From contig NZ_JIAI01000011.1 in NCBI RefSeq assembly GCF_000620785.1, positions 62,001-126,000 on the forward strand: 64,000 nt of DNA, given 5' to 3'. Origin of the DNA: Actinospineispora acaciae DSM 45401. Its GTDB lineage: Bacteria; Actinomycetota; Actinomycetes; Mycobacteriales; Pseudonocardiaceae. The stretch's first letter is position 1. Every line of letters begins with the position of its first letter. The translations under genes and the position numbers were made by a program. Under the pieces are notes generated by a model. The model was not told the origin of the DNA. It saw nothing but the letters and a program-made list of their open reading frames with translations, and ran no database searches. Shown one piece after another: positions 1 through 10,645 of the stretch.

Positions 1-1
1 C

Positions 2-991
2 TTCGGCGCGGTCCGGCCCCGGCAGGACTTCGACGAGCTGCTGGTCCGCAACGCGGAGAAGGCCGGCGCCCGGCTGCACGAGCAGACCAGCGTCACCGAG
101 GCGATCACCGACGAGCGCACCGGCCGGGTCACCGGCGTGCGCGCCACCATCGGCAAGGGCAAGGACAAGCAGGCCCTCACCTTCCGCGCCCCGCTCACCC
201 TGGCCTGCGACGGCGTCTCGGCACGGGTCGCGCTGTCCCTGGGCATGGCCAAGCGGGACGACCGGCCGATGGGCGTTGCGGTGCGCCGCTACTACACCAG
301 CCCGCGCCACAACGACGACTACCTCGAGTCGCACCTGGAGCTCTGGGACCGCAGTGATCCACGTAGCCCCAAGCTCCTCCCCGGCTACGGCTGGATCTTC
401 GGCATGGGCGACGGCACCAGCAACGTGGGCCTGGGCATCCTGTCCACCAGCCGCGCGTTCGGCTCCACCGACTACCGCGCGCTGCTCAAGTCCTGGCTGG
501 ACGGCACCCCCGAGGAGTGGGGCTACCGCGACGAGAACGCGGTGGGCACGGTGGGCGGTGCCGCGCTGCCGATGGGCTTCAACCGGACCCCGCACTACCG
601 CCCGGGCCTGCTGCTGGTCGGCGACGCCGGCGGCATGGTGAACCCGTTCAACGGCGAGGGCATCGCGTACGCCATGGAGTCTGCGTCCATCGCCGCCGGC
701 TGCGCGATCCAGTCGCTGGCCCGCTCCGGCTCGGCAGCCGAGCACGCGCTGAGCGGCTACCCGACGGCGATGCGCCAGGCCCTGGGCAGCTACTACCGCA
801 TCGGCAACCTGTTCTCGCGCGCCATCGGCAATCCCACGGTGATGCGGCTGGCCACCCGGCACGGGCTGCCGCGCAAGACGTTGATGGCGTTCCTGCTCAA
901 GCTGCTGGCGAACCTGTACGACCCGAAAGGCGGCGATAGCTCGGACCGGGTCATCCACGCGATGACGCGGCTCACACCCAGCCTTGAGTAA
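2..991 (+). CDS. menJ: geranylgeranyl reductase-family FAD oxidoreductase (MenJ-like), 5' end missing
   Basis: The frame is open from the left edge, so the N-terminal FAD dinucleotide-binding segment lies outside the window. The visible part carries the family's second flavin motif, GDAGGMVNPFNGEGIAYAMES, around positions 616-680, preceded by the substrate-cap region (RYYTSPRHNDDYLESHLELW). The family saturates isoprenoid double bonds. In mycobacteria the homologue MenJ reduces one unit of the menaquinone tail and lies beside a polyprenyl synthase gene. Here it lies just upstream of complex I, and a polyprenyl diphosphate synthase follows the operon, so menaquinone is the likely substrate. 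The specific MenJ assignment is inference from family and context; the flavoprotein family call is firm. Confidence 0.85.
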   Translation, partial: FGAVRPRQDFDELLVRNAEKAGARLHEQTSVTEAITDERTGRVTGVRATIGKGKDKQALTFRAPLTLACDGVSARVALSLGMAKRDDRPMGVAVRRYYTSPRHNDDYLESHLELWDRSDPRSPKLLPGYGWIFGMGDGTSNVGLGILSTSRAFGSTDYRALLKSWLDGTPEEWGYRDENAVGTVGGAALPMGFNRTPHYRPGLLLVGDAGGMVNPFNGEGIAYAMESASIAAGCAIQSLARSGSAAEHALSGYPTAMRQALGSYYRIGNLFSRAIGNPTVMRLATRHGLPRKTLMAFLLKLLANLYDPKGGDSSDRVIHAMTRLTPSLE

Positions 992-998
992 GGCTTGC

Positions 999-1020
999 CT
1001 CACTCGCGGAGCGAGCTGAG
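999..1020. terminator. stem-loop between menJ-like gene and nuoA
   Basis: CTCA-CTCGC pairs with GCGAG-(C)-TGAG around a GGA loop, a 9-bp stem with one bulge, 8 bases after the upstream stop codon. There is no T-run, so termination is only likely. The 10 bases ACTCGCGGAG also occur at 7221-7230 inside the nuoG repeat, so this may be a copy of a dispersed repeat rather than a dedicated terminator. Confidence 0.4.
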
Positions 1021-1094
1021 CAGATGATTAGGGTCGGCAAAGTGTCGGCTGAGATAACAGGGATTCGGGCGACAAGCGAAATCGGAGGCGAGAG

Positions 1095-1460
1095 ATGCTC
1101 CAGCCCTACCTCCCGCTAGTGCTCATGTTCGCGCTGGCCGGTGCGTTCGCGTTGTTCTCCGTGACGGCCGCGCCGTTCGTGGGTCCGCGCCGGTACAACA
1201 AGGCCAAGCTGGAGGCCTACGAGTGCGGCATCGAGCCGTCGCCGCAGCCGATGGTCGGCGGCGGGCGGATGCCTGTCGCCTACTACCTGACGGCGATGCT
1301 GTTCATCCTGTTCGACATCGAAATGGTGTTCCTCTACCCGTTCGCCGTCACCGCCGATTCGCTCGGATTGTTCGGGCTGGTCGAGATCGTGCTGTTCATC
1401 GGCACCGTCGGTTTCGCCTACATCTACGTATGGCGGCGCGGCGGGCTGGACTGGAACTAA
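1095..1460 (+). CDS. nuoA: NADH-quinone oxidoreductase subunit A
   Basis: This 121-aa membrane subunit is the first gene of a complete complex I operon. It has three hydrophobic helices (about residues 5-27, 65-85 and 92-114) and the family signature KLEAYECGIEP in the first loop, which carries the conserved Cys. GGAGG lies 6 bases before the ATG. The protein belongs at the junction of the quinone-binding arm and the proton-pumping arm. The 103 bases upstream would hold the operon promoter; I see no clear -35/-10 pair there. Confidence 0.97.
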   Translation: MLQPYLPLVLMFALAGAFALFSVTAAPFVGPRRYNKAKLEAYECGIEPSPQPMVGGGRMPVAYYLTAMLFILFDIEMVFLYPFAVTADSLGLFGLVEIVLFIGTVGFAYIYVWRRGGLDWN

Positions 1461-1470
1461 GGGGCTAACC

Positions 1471-2019
1471 ATGGGACTAGAGGAGAAACTCCCGAGCGGT
1501 GTGCTGCTGGCCAGCGTGGAGAAGCTGGTCAACTGGACCCGTAAGTCCTCGCTGTGGCCGGCCACCTTCGGGCTGGCCTGCTGCGCGATCGAGATGATGA
1601 CCACCGGCGCGCCCCGCTACGACCTGGCCCGGTTCGGCATGGAGGTGTTCCGCGCCTCGCCCCGCCAGGCCGACCTGATGATCGTGGCCGGCCGGGTGAG
1701 CCAGAAGATGGCCCCGGTGCTGCGCCAGATCTACGACCAGATGCCCGAGCCGCGCTGGGTGCTGGCCATGGGCGTGTGCGCGTCCTCGGGCGGGATGTTC
1801 AACAACTACGCGATCGTGCAGGGCGTCGACCACATCGTGCCGGTGGACATGTACCTGCCCGGCTGCCCGCCACGCCCGGAAATGCTGATGGACGCCATCC
1901 TCAAGCTCCACGCGAAGATCATGGACGAGCCGCTCGGCCCGAAGCGGGCGGCGCTGCTCGCCGAGAGCGGCCACCGCACCGAGCTGATCCCGTCGTCTAT
2001 CAAGTTTGCGAACAAGTGA
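1471..2019 (+). CDS. nuoB: NADH-quinone oxidoreductase subunit B
   Basis: This 182-aa protein carries the terminal [4Fe-4S] cluster N2 that passes electrons to quinone. The four ligands are visible: the tandem C37-C38 (LACCAIEMM), C103 (GVCASSGG) and C132 (YLPGCPPRPE). The length is normal for the family. It starts 10 bases after nuoA, and its TGA overlaps the nuoC ATG by one base (TGATG), which implies translational coupling. Confidence 0.98.
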   Translation: MGLEEKLPSGVLLASVEKLVNWTRKSSLWPATFGLACCAIEMMTTGAPRYDLARFGMEVFRASPRQADLMIVAGRVSQKMAPVLRQIYDQMPEPRWVLAMGVCASSGGMFNNYAIVQGVDHIVPVDMYLPGCPPRPEMLMDAILKLHAKIMDEPLGPKRAALLAESGHRTELIPSSIKFANK

Positions 2020-2789
2020 TGGCTGAGTCGAACGAACCGAGCACCCCGGAGCCGGGCGACGAGCACTCCTCGGCCGAGCGGCCCACCGAGAACGGCCTGG
2101 TTGCTCACGAGCCCAGCGGCGACGGCGGTCCGGTCGTGGCGGGGCACGAGCGGTCGGGCATGTTCGGCGTGCACGACAGCGGGGACACCTCAGGGTTCGG
2201 CGGGCTGCGACTGCCGGCCTACGCGCCGGCCCCGGCGGAGCGCCCGTACGGCGGCTGGTTCGACGACTTCGCCGACGAGCTGACCGCGTCGCTGGCCGAG
2301 CGGGGCATCGAGTCCAGCGCGATCCGGCAGGTCACCGTCGACCGGGGCGAGCTGACCCTGTACGTGCACCGGGACCGGATCCTCGACCTGTGCCGGACCA
2401 TGCGCGACGACGAGGGCCTGCGGTTCGAGCTGCTGTCCAGCCTGTCCGGGGTGGACTACGGCGAGAAGGTCGCCGAGCGGCTGCACGTGGTCTACCACCT
2501 CACGTCGATGACCTACCGCCGTCGCGTCCGGCTGGAGGTCGCGGTGAGCGTGGAGGACCCGCACGTGCCCAGCGTCGTCGAGGTCTACCCGACGGCGGAC
2601 TGGCAGGAGCGGGAGACCTGGGACATGTACGGCGTGATCTTCGACGGTCACCCCGCGCTGACCAGGATCCTGATGCCGGACGACTGGGAGGGCCACCCCC
2701 AGCGCAAGGACTACCCGCTGGGCGGGATCGCGGTGGAGTACAAGGGCGCCGAGATCCCCCCGCCCGACCAGCGGAGGAGCTACAGCTGA
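2019..2789 (+). CDS. nuoC: NADH-quinone oxidoreductase subunit C
   Basis: A 256-aa peripheral-arm subunit. The start is the ATG that overlaps the nuoB stop, although the frame stays open further upstream. Residues 1 to about 75 are an acidic, low-complexity extension (PSTPEPGDEH...) not needed in shorter homologues. The 30-kDa subunit fold follows, with the signature ERETWDMYGVIFDGHPALTR and KDYPLGG near the C-terminus. It helps hold NuoD and NuoB at the quinone site. It overlaps nuoD by one base. Confidence 0.97.
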   Translation: MAESNEPSTPEPGDEHSSAERPTENGLVAHEPSGDGGPVVAGHERSGMFGVHDSGDTSGFGGLRLPAYAPAPAERPYGGWFDDFADELTASLAERGIESSAIRQVTVDRGELTLYVHRDRILDLCRTMRDDEGLRFELLSSLSGVDYGEKVAERLHVVYHLTSMTYRRRVRLEVAVSVEDPHVPSVVEVYPTADWQERETWDMYGVIFDGHPALTRILMPDDWEGHPQRKDYPLGGIAVEYKGAEIPPPDQRRSYS

Positions 2790-4108
2790 TGACGACAGAC
2801 CCGTACGCCGAGGAACGGATCACCACCGAGGGGCCGGTCTACACCGTGACCGGCGGCGACTGGGACTCCATCGTCGACTCGGTGACCGACGAGCACGACG
2901 AGCGGATCGTCGTCAACATGGGTCCGCAGCACCCGTCCACGCACGGCGTGCTGCGCCTGGTGCTGGAGCTGGAGGGCGAGACCGTCACCCAGGCCCGCTC
3001 GGTGATCGGCTACCTGCACACCGGCATCGAGAAGAACTGCGAGTACCGCACCTGGACGCAGGGCGTCACGTTCGTGACCCGCTGCGACTACCTGTCGCCG
3101 CTGTTCACCGAGACCGCCTACTGCCTGGCCACCGAGCGCCTGCTGGGAATCACCGCGCCCCGCCGCGCCCAGCTCGGCCGGGTGCTGCTGATGGAGATCA
3201 ACCGGATCTCCTCGCACCTGGTCGCGATCGCCACCGGCGGCATGGAGCTGGGCGCGCTGACCGGCATGACCTCCGGCTTCCGCGAGCGCGAGGTCGCGCT
3301 GCACCTGCTGGAGCACCTCACCGGCCTGCGGATGAACCACGCCTACATCCGCCCCGGCGGCCTGGCCCAGGACTTCCCCGAGGACTACCGGGAAAAGATC
3401 CAGGAGTTCGTCGACTGGATGGACAAGTACCTGCCGTCCTACGACAAGCTCCTCACCGGCCAGCCCATCTGGAAGCAGCGGCTGGAAGGTGTCGGCTACC
3501 TCCCGGTGGACGGCTGCCTGGCGCTCGGCGCCACCGGACCGATCCTGCGTGCGGCCGGCTTGCCGTGGGACCTTCGTAAGACGGAGCCGTACTCCCTGTA
3601 CGAGGAGTTCGACTTCGAGGTGCCCACCGCGACCGAGGCGGACTGCTACGCCCGCTACAAGCTGCGGGTGGCCGAGATGCACGAGTCGCTCAAGATCATC
3701 CGGCAGTGCCTGGAGAAGCTGGAGCCAGGGCCGGTGATGGTCGAGGACAAGAAGGTGGCCTGGCCGGCGCAGCTGTCGCTGGGCGCGGACGGGCTCGGCA
3801 ACTCGCTGGAGCACGTTCGCAAGATCATGGGCCAGTCCATGGAATCCTTGATCCACCACTTCAAGCTGGTCACCGAGGGGTTCAAGGTGCCGCCCGGGCA
3901 GGCCTACTGCGCGGTGGAGTCGCCGCGCGGCGAGCTGGGCGCGCACCTGGTGTCCGACGGCGGCACCCGGCCGATGCGGGTGCACCTGCGCGAGCCCAGC
4001 TTCATCAACCTGCAGAGCATGCCGGCGATGAGCGAGGGCGGCATGATCGCCGACGTGATCGCGGCGGTGGCGTCGATTGACCCGGTGATGGGGGGATGCG
4101 ACAGATGA
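2789..4108 (+). CDS. nuoD: NADH-quinone oxidoreductase subunit D
   Basis: This 439-aa 49-kDa subunit, with NuoB, forms the quinone-reduction pocket. It is related to the large subunit of [NiFe] hydrogenases. The signature NMGPQHPSTHGVLRLVLELE is near residue 45, followed by GYLHTGIEKNCEYRTW, and the C-terminus ends with SIDPVMGGCDR. The start is the ATG in TGATG at the nuoC stop. It reads into nuoE through an ATGA overlap. Confidence 0.98.
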   Translation: MTTDPYAEERITTEGPVYTVTGGDWDSIVDSVTDEHDERIVVNMGPQHPSTHGVLRLVLELEGETVTQARSVIGYLHTGIEKNCEYRTWTQGVTFVTRCDYLSPLFTETAYCLATERLLGITAPRRAQLGRVLLMEINRISSHLVAIATGGMELGALTGMTSGFREREVALHLLEHLTGLRMNHAYIRPGGLAQDFPEDYREKIQEFVDWMDKYLPSYDKLLTGQPIWKQRLEGVGYLPVDGCLALGATGPILRAAGLPWDLRKTEPYSLYEEFDFEVPTATEADCYARYKLRVAEMHESLKIIRQCLEKLEPGPVMVEDKKVAWPAQLSLGADGLGNSLEHVRKIMGQSMESLIHHFKLVTEGFKVPPGQAYCAVESPRGELGAHLVSDGGTRPMRVHLREPSFINLQSMPAMSEGGMIADVIAAVASIDPVMGGCDR

Positions 4109-4880
4109 GCGAGGTCCCGAGGGCGACGCCGGAGATGGCGGTGCCCCAGGCCGAGTCGACCGCCGAGGCGGAGTTCGACGAGCTGACCCGCCAGCGCGCG
4201 AAGCTGATCGTGTCCCGCTACCCGCACTCCCGGTCCGCGCTGCTGCCAATGTTGCACCTGGTGCAGTCCGTGCAGGGCTACGTCAGCCAGGCCGGCATCC
4301 AGTTCTGCGCCGAGCAGTTGGACCTGAGCACCGCCGAGGTCAGCGCGGTGGCCACCTTCTACACCATGTACAAGCGCCGCCCCGGCGGGGAGCACCTGGT
4401 CAGCGTGTGTACGAACACGCTGTGCGCCGCGATGGGCGGGGACAAGATCTACCAGCGGCTGTGCGAGCGGCTGGGCTCGGACGGGCGCCCGCTCAAGCAC
4501 GAGGAGACCGCCGGCGACCCCGGCGCCACGGGCTCGATCACGCTGGAACACGCCGAGTGCCTGGCCGCCTGCGACCTGGCGCCGGTGATCCAGGTCAACT
4601 ACGAGTACTACGACAAGCAGTCGCCGCGCTCGGCCACCGAGCTGGTGGACGCGCTGCGCCGGGGCGAGAAGCCGCCGCCCACCCGCGGCGCCCCGCTGAC
4701 CGACTGGCGCACCGTCGAGCGCGAGCTGGCCGGGTTCTTCGACGACCTGCCGGCCGCCGCGGACGGCCCGAACGCCGCCGAGGAGACGTTCGCTGGCAAC
4801 CGCCTCGCCGAGCAGAACGGCTGGGCCGCGCCCGCCATGCCGGAGAACGTCGAGCTGCCCCCCGTACCGGAGAAGAAGTG

Positions 4881-4881
<1 letters not shown>
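4105..4881 (+). CDS. nuoE: NADH-quinone oxidoreductase subunit E
   Basis: A 258-aa thioredoxin-fold subunit of the NADH-dehydrogenase module carrying a [2Fe-2S] cluster. The ligands are in CTNTLCAAMGG and AECLAACD. I chose the ATG at 4105 because it overlaps the nuoD stop and has GGGGG about 9 bases upstream; an in-frame ATG at 4096 lacks a spaced ribosome site. The protein has a C-terminal extension of about 70 residues beyond the usual core. It overlaps nuoF by one base. Confidence 0.96.
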
Positions 4882-6187
<1,306 letters not shown>

Positions 6188-6191
<4 letters not shown>

Positions 6192-8728
6192 CTGTCACGC
6201 AAGACGCAACAACCGACGCGAGGCCGGTGCCGGAGGGGCACGTTCGGCTGACCATCGACGGCATCGAGGTGGACGCCCCCAAGGGCGAGATCCTGATCCG
6301 CACCTGCGAGCGGCTGGGCATCATCGTGCCCCGGTTCTGCGACCACCCGCTGCTGGAGCCGGCCGGTGCCTGCCGGCAGTGCCTGGTCGAGGTGGAGCTG
6401 GGCGGGCGGCCGATGCCCAAGCCGCAGGCGTCGTGCACGATGACGGTCGCCGACGGCATGGTGGTGCGCACCCAGCACACCTCGAAGGTCGCGGACAAGG
6501 CGCAGCAGGGCGTGATGGAGCTGCTGCTGATCAACCACCCGCTGGACTGCCCGATCTGCGACAAGGGCGGCGAGTGCCCGCTGCAGAACCAGGCCATGTC
6601 CAACGGCCGCGCCGACTCCCGGTTCATCGACCGCAAGCGCACGTTCCCCAAGCCGATCCCGATCTCCACGCAGGTGCTGCTGGACCGCGAGCGCTGCGTG
6701 CTCTGCCAGCGGTGTACGCGGTTCTCCGAGCAGATCGCCGGCGACCCGTTCATCGAGCTGCTCGAACGCGGCGCCGAGCAGCAGATTGGCGTGGCCGAGG
6801 ACAAGCCGTTCCAGTCCTACTTCTCCGGGAACACCATCCAGATCTGCCCGGTCGGGGCGCTGACCAGCGCGGCCTACCGTTTCCGCTCGCGCCCGTTCGA
6901 CCTGGTGTCCACCCCGTCGGTGTGCGAGCACTGCGCGGGCGGCTGCGCGCAGCGCAACGACACCCGGCGCGGCACCGTGATGCGCCGGCTGGCCGGCAAC
7001 GACCCCGAGGTCAACGAGGAGTGGAACTGCGACAAGGGCCGGTTCGCGTTCCGGTACCTGACCTCGAAGGGACGCATCGAGCGGCCGCTGGTCCGCGGTG
7101 AGGACGGCGAACTGCGCGAGACGTCCTGGACGGAGGCGCTGCGGACGGCCGCCGAGGGGCTGATCGCCGCCCGCGAGGGCACACTGCCAGAAAGCGCGAC
7201 TCACCCTGACGAAATCCCCGACTCGCGGAGTGGTGCGCGCGGGCTGGGCGTGCTTGTGGGTGGGCGTGTCACGTACGAGGACGCGTATGCGTATGCCAAG
7301 TTCGCTCGGGTGGCGGGGCGGACCAATGACGTGGACTTTCGGGGGCGGCCGCATAGTGCGGAGGAGTTGGAGTTCCTGGGCGCGCACGTTGTCGGCACGA
7401 ACCCGGAGAACGGTGGGCTGACGTACGGCGCGGTGGAGGCGGCGCCGGCGGCGCTGGTCGTGGCGCTGGACCCGGAGGAGGAGGCGGGCATCCTGTTCCT
7501 GCGCTTGCGCAAGGCCGTGCGCAAGGGCGGGCTGCGGGTGTTCCACCTGGGGCAGTGGACGACGCCGAGCGTGCGCAAGACGAACGCCACCTTGATCCCG
7601 GCGGTCCCGGGGGACGAGCCGGCCGTGCTCGCCGGCTTGGACGGTGACGTGGTGGAGGCGCTGGGCCAGCCGGGCGCGGCGATCCTGGTCGGCGAGCGGG
7701 CGGCGGAGGTGCCCGGGCTGTACTCGGCGGTGTCCGAGCTGGCCGCGCGCACCGGCGCCACCATCGGCTGGGTACCGCGCCGGGCCGGCGACCGAGGCGC
7801 GCTGGAGGCCGGCGCGGTGCCGAATCTGCTGCCCGGCGGCCGCCCGGTCACCGACGCCCAAGCCCGTGCCGAAGTGGCCACCGCCTGGAACGTCGACGAC
7901 CTCCCGACCCAACCCGGCCGCGACACGTCCGCGATCCTGGCCGCCGCCGCAAACGGCGAGCTGGCCGGCCTCGTGGTCGGCGGCCTCGACCCGTACGACC
8001 TGGCCGACCCGGAGGCCGCCCTGACCGGCCTGCGCGCCGCCGGCTTCGTCGTGAGCCTGGAGCTGCACACCTCCGCCGTGACCGAGCTGGCCGACGTGGT
8101 CCTCCCGGTCGCCCCCGACGTCAACCGCTCCGGCAGCTACCTGAACTGGGAAGGCCGCCGCCGCGCTTTCGACGTCACCCTCGAGGCCCCCGGCATGCTC
8201 CCCGACTGCCGAGTCCTGGACACCCTCGCCGTAGAAATGGACGTCGACCTCTACACCCAGACCCCGCACGCCGCCGCATCCGAGCTCGCCCGCCTAACCC
8301 CCCGCGAGTCGGGGATTTTGTCAGGGCGAGTCGCGGATTCTGTCAGGGGCACGCCCGCGCAGTCGCCGCAAGACGGGCAGGCCGTGCTGGCGAGCTGGCG
8401 GCAGCTGTTGGACGAGTCGTCGCTGGGCGTGGACGAGCCGCACCTGGCCGGGACCGCGCGGGCGCCCGAGGCGAGGGTGAACGCGGAGACGGCCGGGCGG
8501 CTCGGGTTGAGCGAGGGCGAGCCGGCGGTGGTGGCCACCGAGCAGGGCGCGATCTCGCTGCCGGTGCGGCTGGCCGACCTGCCCGACGGCGTGGTGTGGG
8601 TGCCGGCGCACTCGCCCGGCGCCAGGGTTCGGGCCACGCTCGGCGCCGGTCACGGCGATCTGGTCACGGTCACGGCGGGCACGGTTCAGGGCGAACCGGT
8701 CGGCGCCGCCTCGGAAGGACGGTCATGA
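6188..8728 (+). CDS. nuoG: NADH-quinone oxidoreductase subunit G, carrying repeat-encoded insertions
   Basis: This 846-aa subunit holds most peripheral iron-sulfur clusters. Ligand sets visible in order are CDHPLLEPAGACRQC ([2Fe-2S]), CPICDKGGECPLQNQ with the preceding His region, CVLCQRCTRF, and CEHCAGGCAQ in the molybdopterin-like domain. Two peptides, about residues 333-347 (LPESATHPDEIPDSR) and 705-721 (PRESGILSGRVADSVRG), are encoded by inverted copies of a DNA repeat and fall in poorly conserved loops. The reading frame is kept through both, so the protein is probably functional. The start overlaps the nuoF stop, and the stop overlaps nuoH. Confidence 0.96.
7184..7228. repeat. inverted-repeat copy, left arm, inside nuoG
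   Basis: This is a 45-base two-unit array, the reverse complement of 8302-8348. Bases 7200-7228 match the complement of 8302-8330 at 27 of 29 positions by eye. The adjoining 7184-7204 is a weaker copy of the second unit. It is in frame within nuoG. Confidence 0.8.
8302..8348. repeat. inverted-repeat copy, right arm, two 22-bp tandem units inside nuoG
   Basis: Two direct units start at 8304 and 8326, with a period of 22. Both have the form GCGAGTCG-n-GGATT-n-TGTCAGGG, differing at two positions. Together they form the inverted partner of 7184-7228, about 1.07 kb away. Codons are read straight through them. Confidence 0.8.
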
Positions 8729-10110
8729 CGACGCTGCTGGCCGCGCACGCCGGGGGGCTCCTGGCTGCATTGTCTGGCGAGCGCGCAAGCTTGCTCGCGG
8801 CGAACGCGGAGGAGACCGAGCGGCTGCTCGCCGACGACCCGATCTGGCTGGTCATCCTCAAGGTGGTCGCGCTGTTCGCGATCGGCGTGGTGCTGACCCT
8901 GTTCATGATCAACTGGGAGCGCAAGGTCGTCGGCCGGATGCAGCACCGGCCCGGGCCGAACCGGGTCGGGCCGAACGGCTGGCTGCAGTCGCTCGCGGAC
9001 GGGCTCAAGCTCGCGTTCAAGGAAGACATCATGCCGGTCACGGCGGACAAGGTGGTGTTCTTCCTGGCGCCGGTGATCTCCACGATCCCGGCCTTCGTGG
9101 CGTTCTCGGTGATCCCGTTCGGGCCGGAAGTGTCGATCTTCGGCGAGCACACGGTGCTGCAGCTGACCGACCTGCCGGTGGGGCTGCTGGTGGTGCTGGC
9201 CTGCTCCTCGCTCGGGGTGTACGGCATCGTGCTCTCCGGCTGGTCGTCCGGATCGCCGTACCCGCTGCTCGGCGCGCTGCGCTCGGCCGCGCAGGTGATC
9301 TCGTACGAGATCGCGATGGGGCTGTCCATCGTGGCGGTGGTGCTCTACTCGGGCACGCTGTCCACCGCCGGGATCGTGGACGCCCAGAAGGACGGCTGGT
9401 ACATCTGGCTGCTGCTGCCCAGCTTCGTGGTGTTCTGCATCTCCATGGTCGGCGAGACCAACCGCGCCCCGTTCGACCTCCCGGAGGCGGAGTCCGAGCT
9501 GGTCGGCGGGTTCCACACGGAGTACTCCTCGCTGAAGTTCGCGCTGTTCTTCCTCGCCGAGTACGTGAACATGGTGACCGTCTCCGCGATGGCCACCACG
9601 TTCTTCCTCGGCGGGTGGCGGGCGCCGTGGCCGCTGAGCCTGTGGGAGGGCGCGAACCAGGGCTGGTGGCCGATGGTGTGGTTCATCGGCAAGATGCTGG
9701 TCTTCCTGTTCGTGTTCATCTGGCTGCGCGGCACGCTGCCCCGGCTGCGCTACGACCAGTTCATGCGGCTGGGCTGGAAGGGCCTGGTGCCGGCCAGCCT
9801 GCTGTGGATCCTGATGATCTTCGCCATCCGGACGTACCGGAACACCGGCGGCGGGGTCACCCTCGCGGTGGTGATCGGGATCGTGGTGGTGGCCGCGCTG
9901 ATCTTCGCGTTCCTGATGCCCGAGCAGCGGCGGCCGGAGTCCGCGGAGGTCGAGGTGGCCTCGGACTACCCGGTGCCGCCGCTGGACCTGAAGGTGCCGA
10001 CGCAACCGAGGCACCGGCTGCGGGCGCGGACGGTCGCGGAGGGCGAGCGGTCCGAGGGCGCGGCCCTGACCAGTGCACCCAGCAATGCAGGGAGCAACGA
10101 CGATGTTTGA
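8725..10110 (+). CDS. nuoH: NADH-quinone oxidoreductase subunit H
   Basis: A 461-aa multi-spanning membrane subunit that contributes to the quinone chamber. Eight or nine hydrophobic segments lie between residues 45 and 400. Conserved motifs include ERKVVGRMQHRPGPNRVGP and GETNRAPFDLPEAESELVGGFHTEYS. It has an N-terminal extension of about 35 residues and a hydrophilic C-terminal tail of about 60 residues beyond the last helix. The ATG overlaps the nuoG stop, and the end overlaps nuoI by 8 bases. Confidence 0.97.
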   Translation: MTTLLAAHAGGLLAALSGERASLLAANAEETERLLADDPIWLVILKVVALFAIGVVLTLFMINWERKVVGRMQHRPGPNRVGPNGWLQSLADGLKLAFKEDIMPVTADKVVFFLAPVISTIPAFVAFSVIPFGPEVSIFGEHTVLQLTDLPVGLLVVLACSSLGVYGIVLSGWSSGSPYPLLGALRSAAQVISYEIAMGLSIVAVVLYSGTLSTAGIVDAQKDGWYIWLLLPSFVVFCISMVGETNRAPFDLPEAESELVGGFHTEYSSLKFALFFLAEYVNMVTVSAMATTFFLGGWRAPWPLSLWEGANQGWWPMVWFIGKMLVFLFVFIWLRGTLPRLRYDQFMRLGWKGLVPASLLWILMIFAIRTYRNTGGGVTLAVVIGIVVVAALIFAFLMPEQRRPESAEVEVASDYPVPPLDLKVPTQPRHRLRARTVAEGERSEGAALTSAPSNAGSNDDV

Positions 10111-10645
10111 TGCCTTCAAAGGCTTCGGCGTCACCTTCGGCACGATGTTCAAGAAGGTGGTCACCGAGCAGTACCCGGAGGACTTCCGGCCCACCGCGCC
10201 GCGCTACCACGGCCGCCACCAGCTCAACCGGCACCCGGACGGGCTGGAGAAGTGCGTGGGCTGCGAGCTGTGCGCCTGGGCCTGCCCGGCCGACGCGATC
10301 TTCGTCGAGGGCGGGAACAACACCGAGGAGGAGCGCTACTCCCCGGGTGAGCGCTACGGCAAGGACTACCAGATCAACTACCTGCGGTGCATCGGCTGCG
10401 GGCTGTGCGTGGAGGCCTGTCCGACCAGGTCTTTGACGATGATCAACTTCTACGAGCTGGCCGACGACGACCGGCAGCACCTGATCTACACCAAGGAACA
10501 GCTGATGGCCCCGCTGCTGCCGGGCATGGAGCAGCCGCCGCACCCGATGCGCCTCGGCGACGACGAGCAGGACTACTACGTCCAGGCTCCCGCCCAGGCC
10601 CGCGACCCAGAGGTGTCCGATCCGGTGGGGGAGCAGGTGAAGTGA
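10103..10645 (+). CDS. nuoI: NADH-quinone oxidoreductase subunit I
   Basis: This 180-aa ferredoxin-like subunit has two [4Fe-4S] clusters (N6a and N6b). The paired motifs CVGCELCAWACP and CIGCGLCVEACP are at about residues 53-64 and 97-108. I chose the ATG at 10103 because GGAG lies 8 bases upstream; an earlier in-frame ATG would overlap nuoH more deeply. The GTGA at its end starts nuoJ. Confidence 0.98.
   Translation: MFDAFKGFGVTFGTMFKKVVTEQYPEDFRPTAPRYHGRHQLNRHPDGLEKCVGCELCAWACPADAIFVEGGNNTEEERYSPGERYGKDYQINYLRCIGCGLCVEACPTRSLTMINFYELADDDRQHLIYTKEQLMAPLLPGMEQPPHPMRLGDDEQDYYVQAPAQARDPEVSDPVGEQVK

Noticed and set aside
2780..4249. Long antisense open frame opposite nuoD (and similar ones opposite nuoFG, nuoH, nuoM and the large-protein block)
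   Set aside because: These are His/Arg/Gly/Val-biased mirror translations expected in very GC-rich coding DNA; the sense strand carries conserved family motifs.
7184..8348. Treating the inverted repeats in nuoG as ends of a transposon
   Set aside because: The DNA between them encodes normal NuoG sequence and no transposase; only the repeats themselves look inserted.
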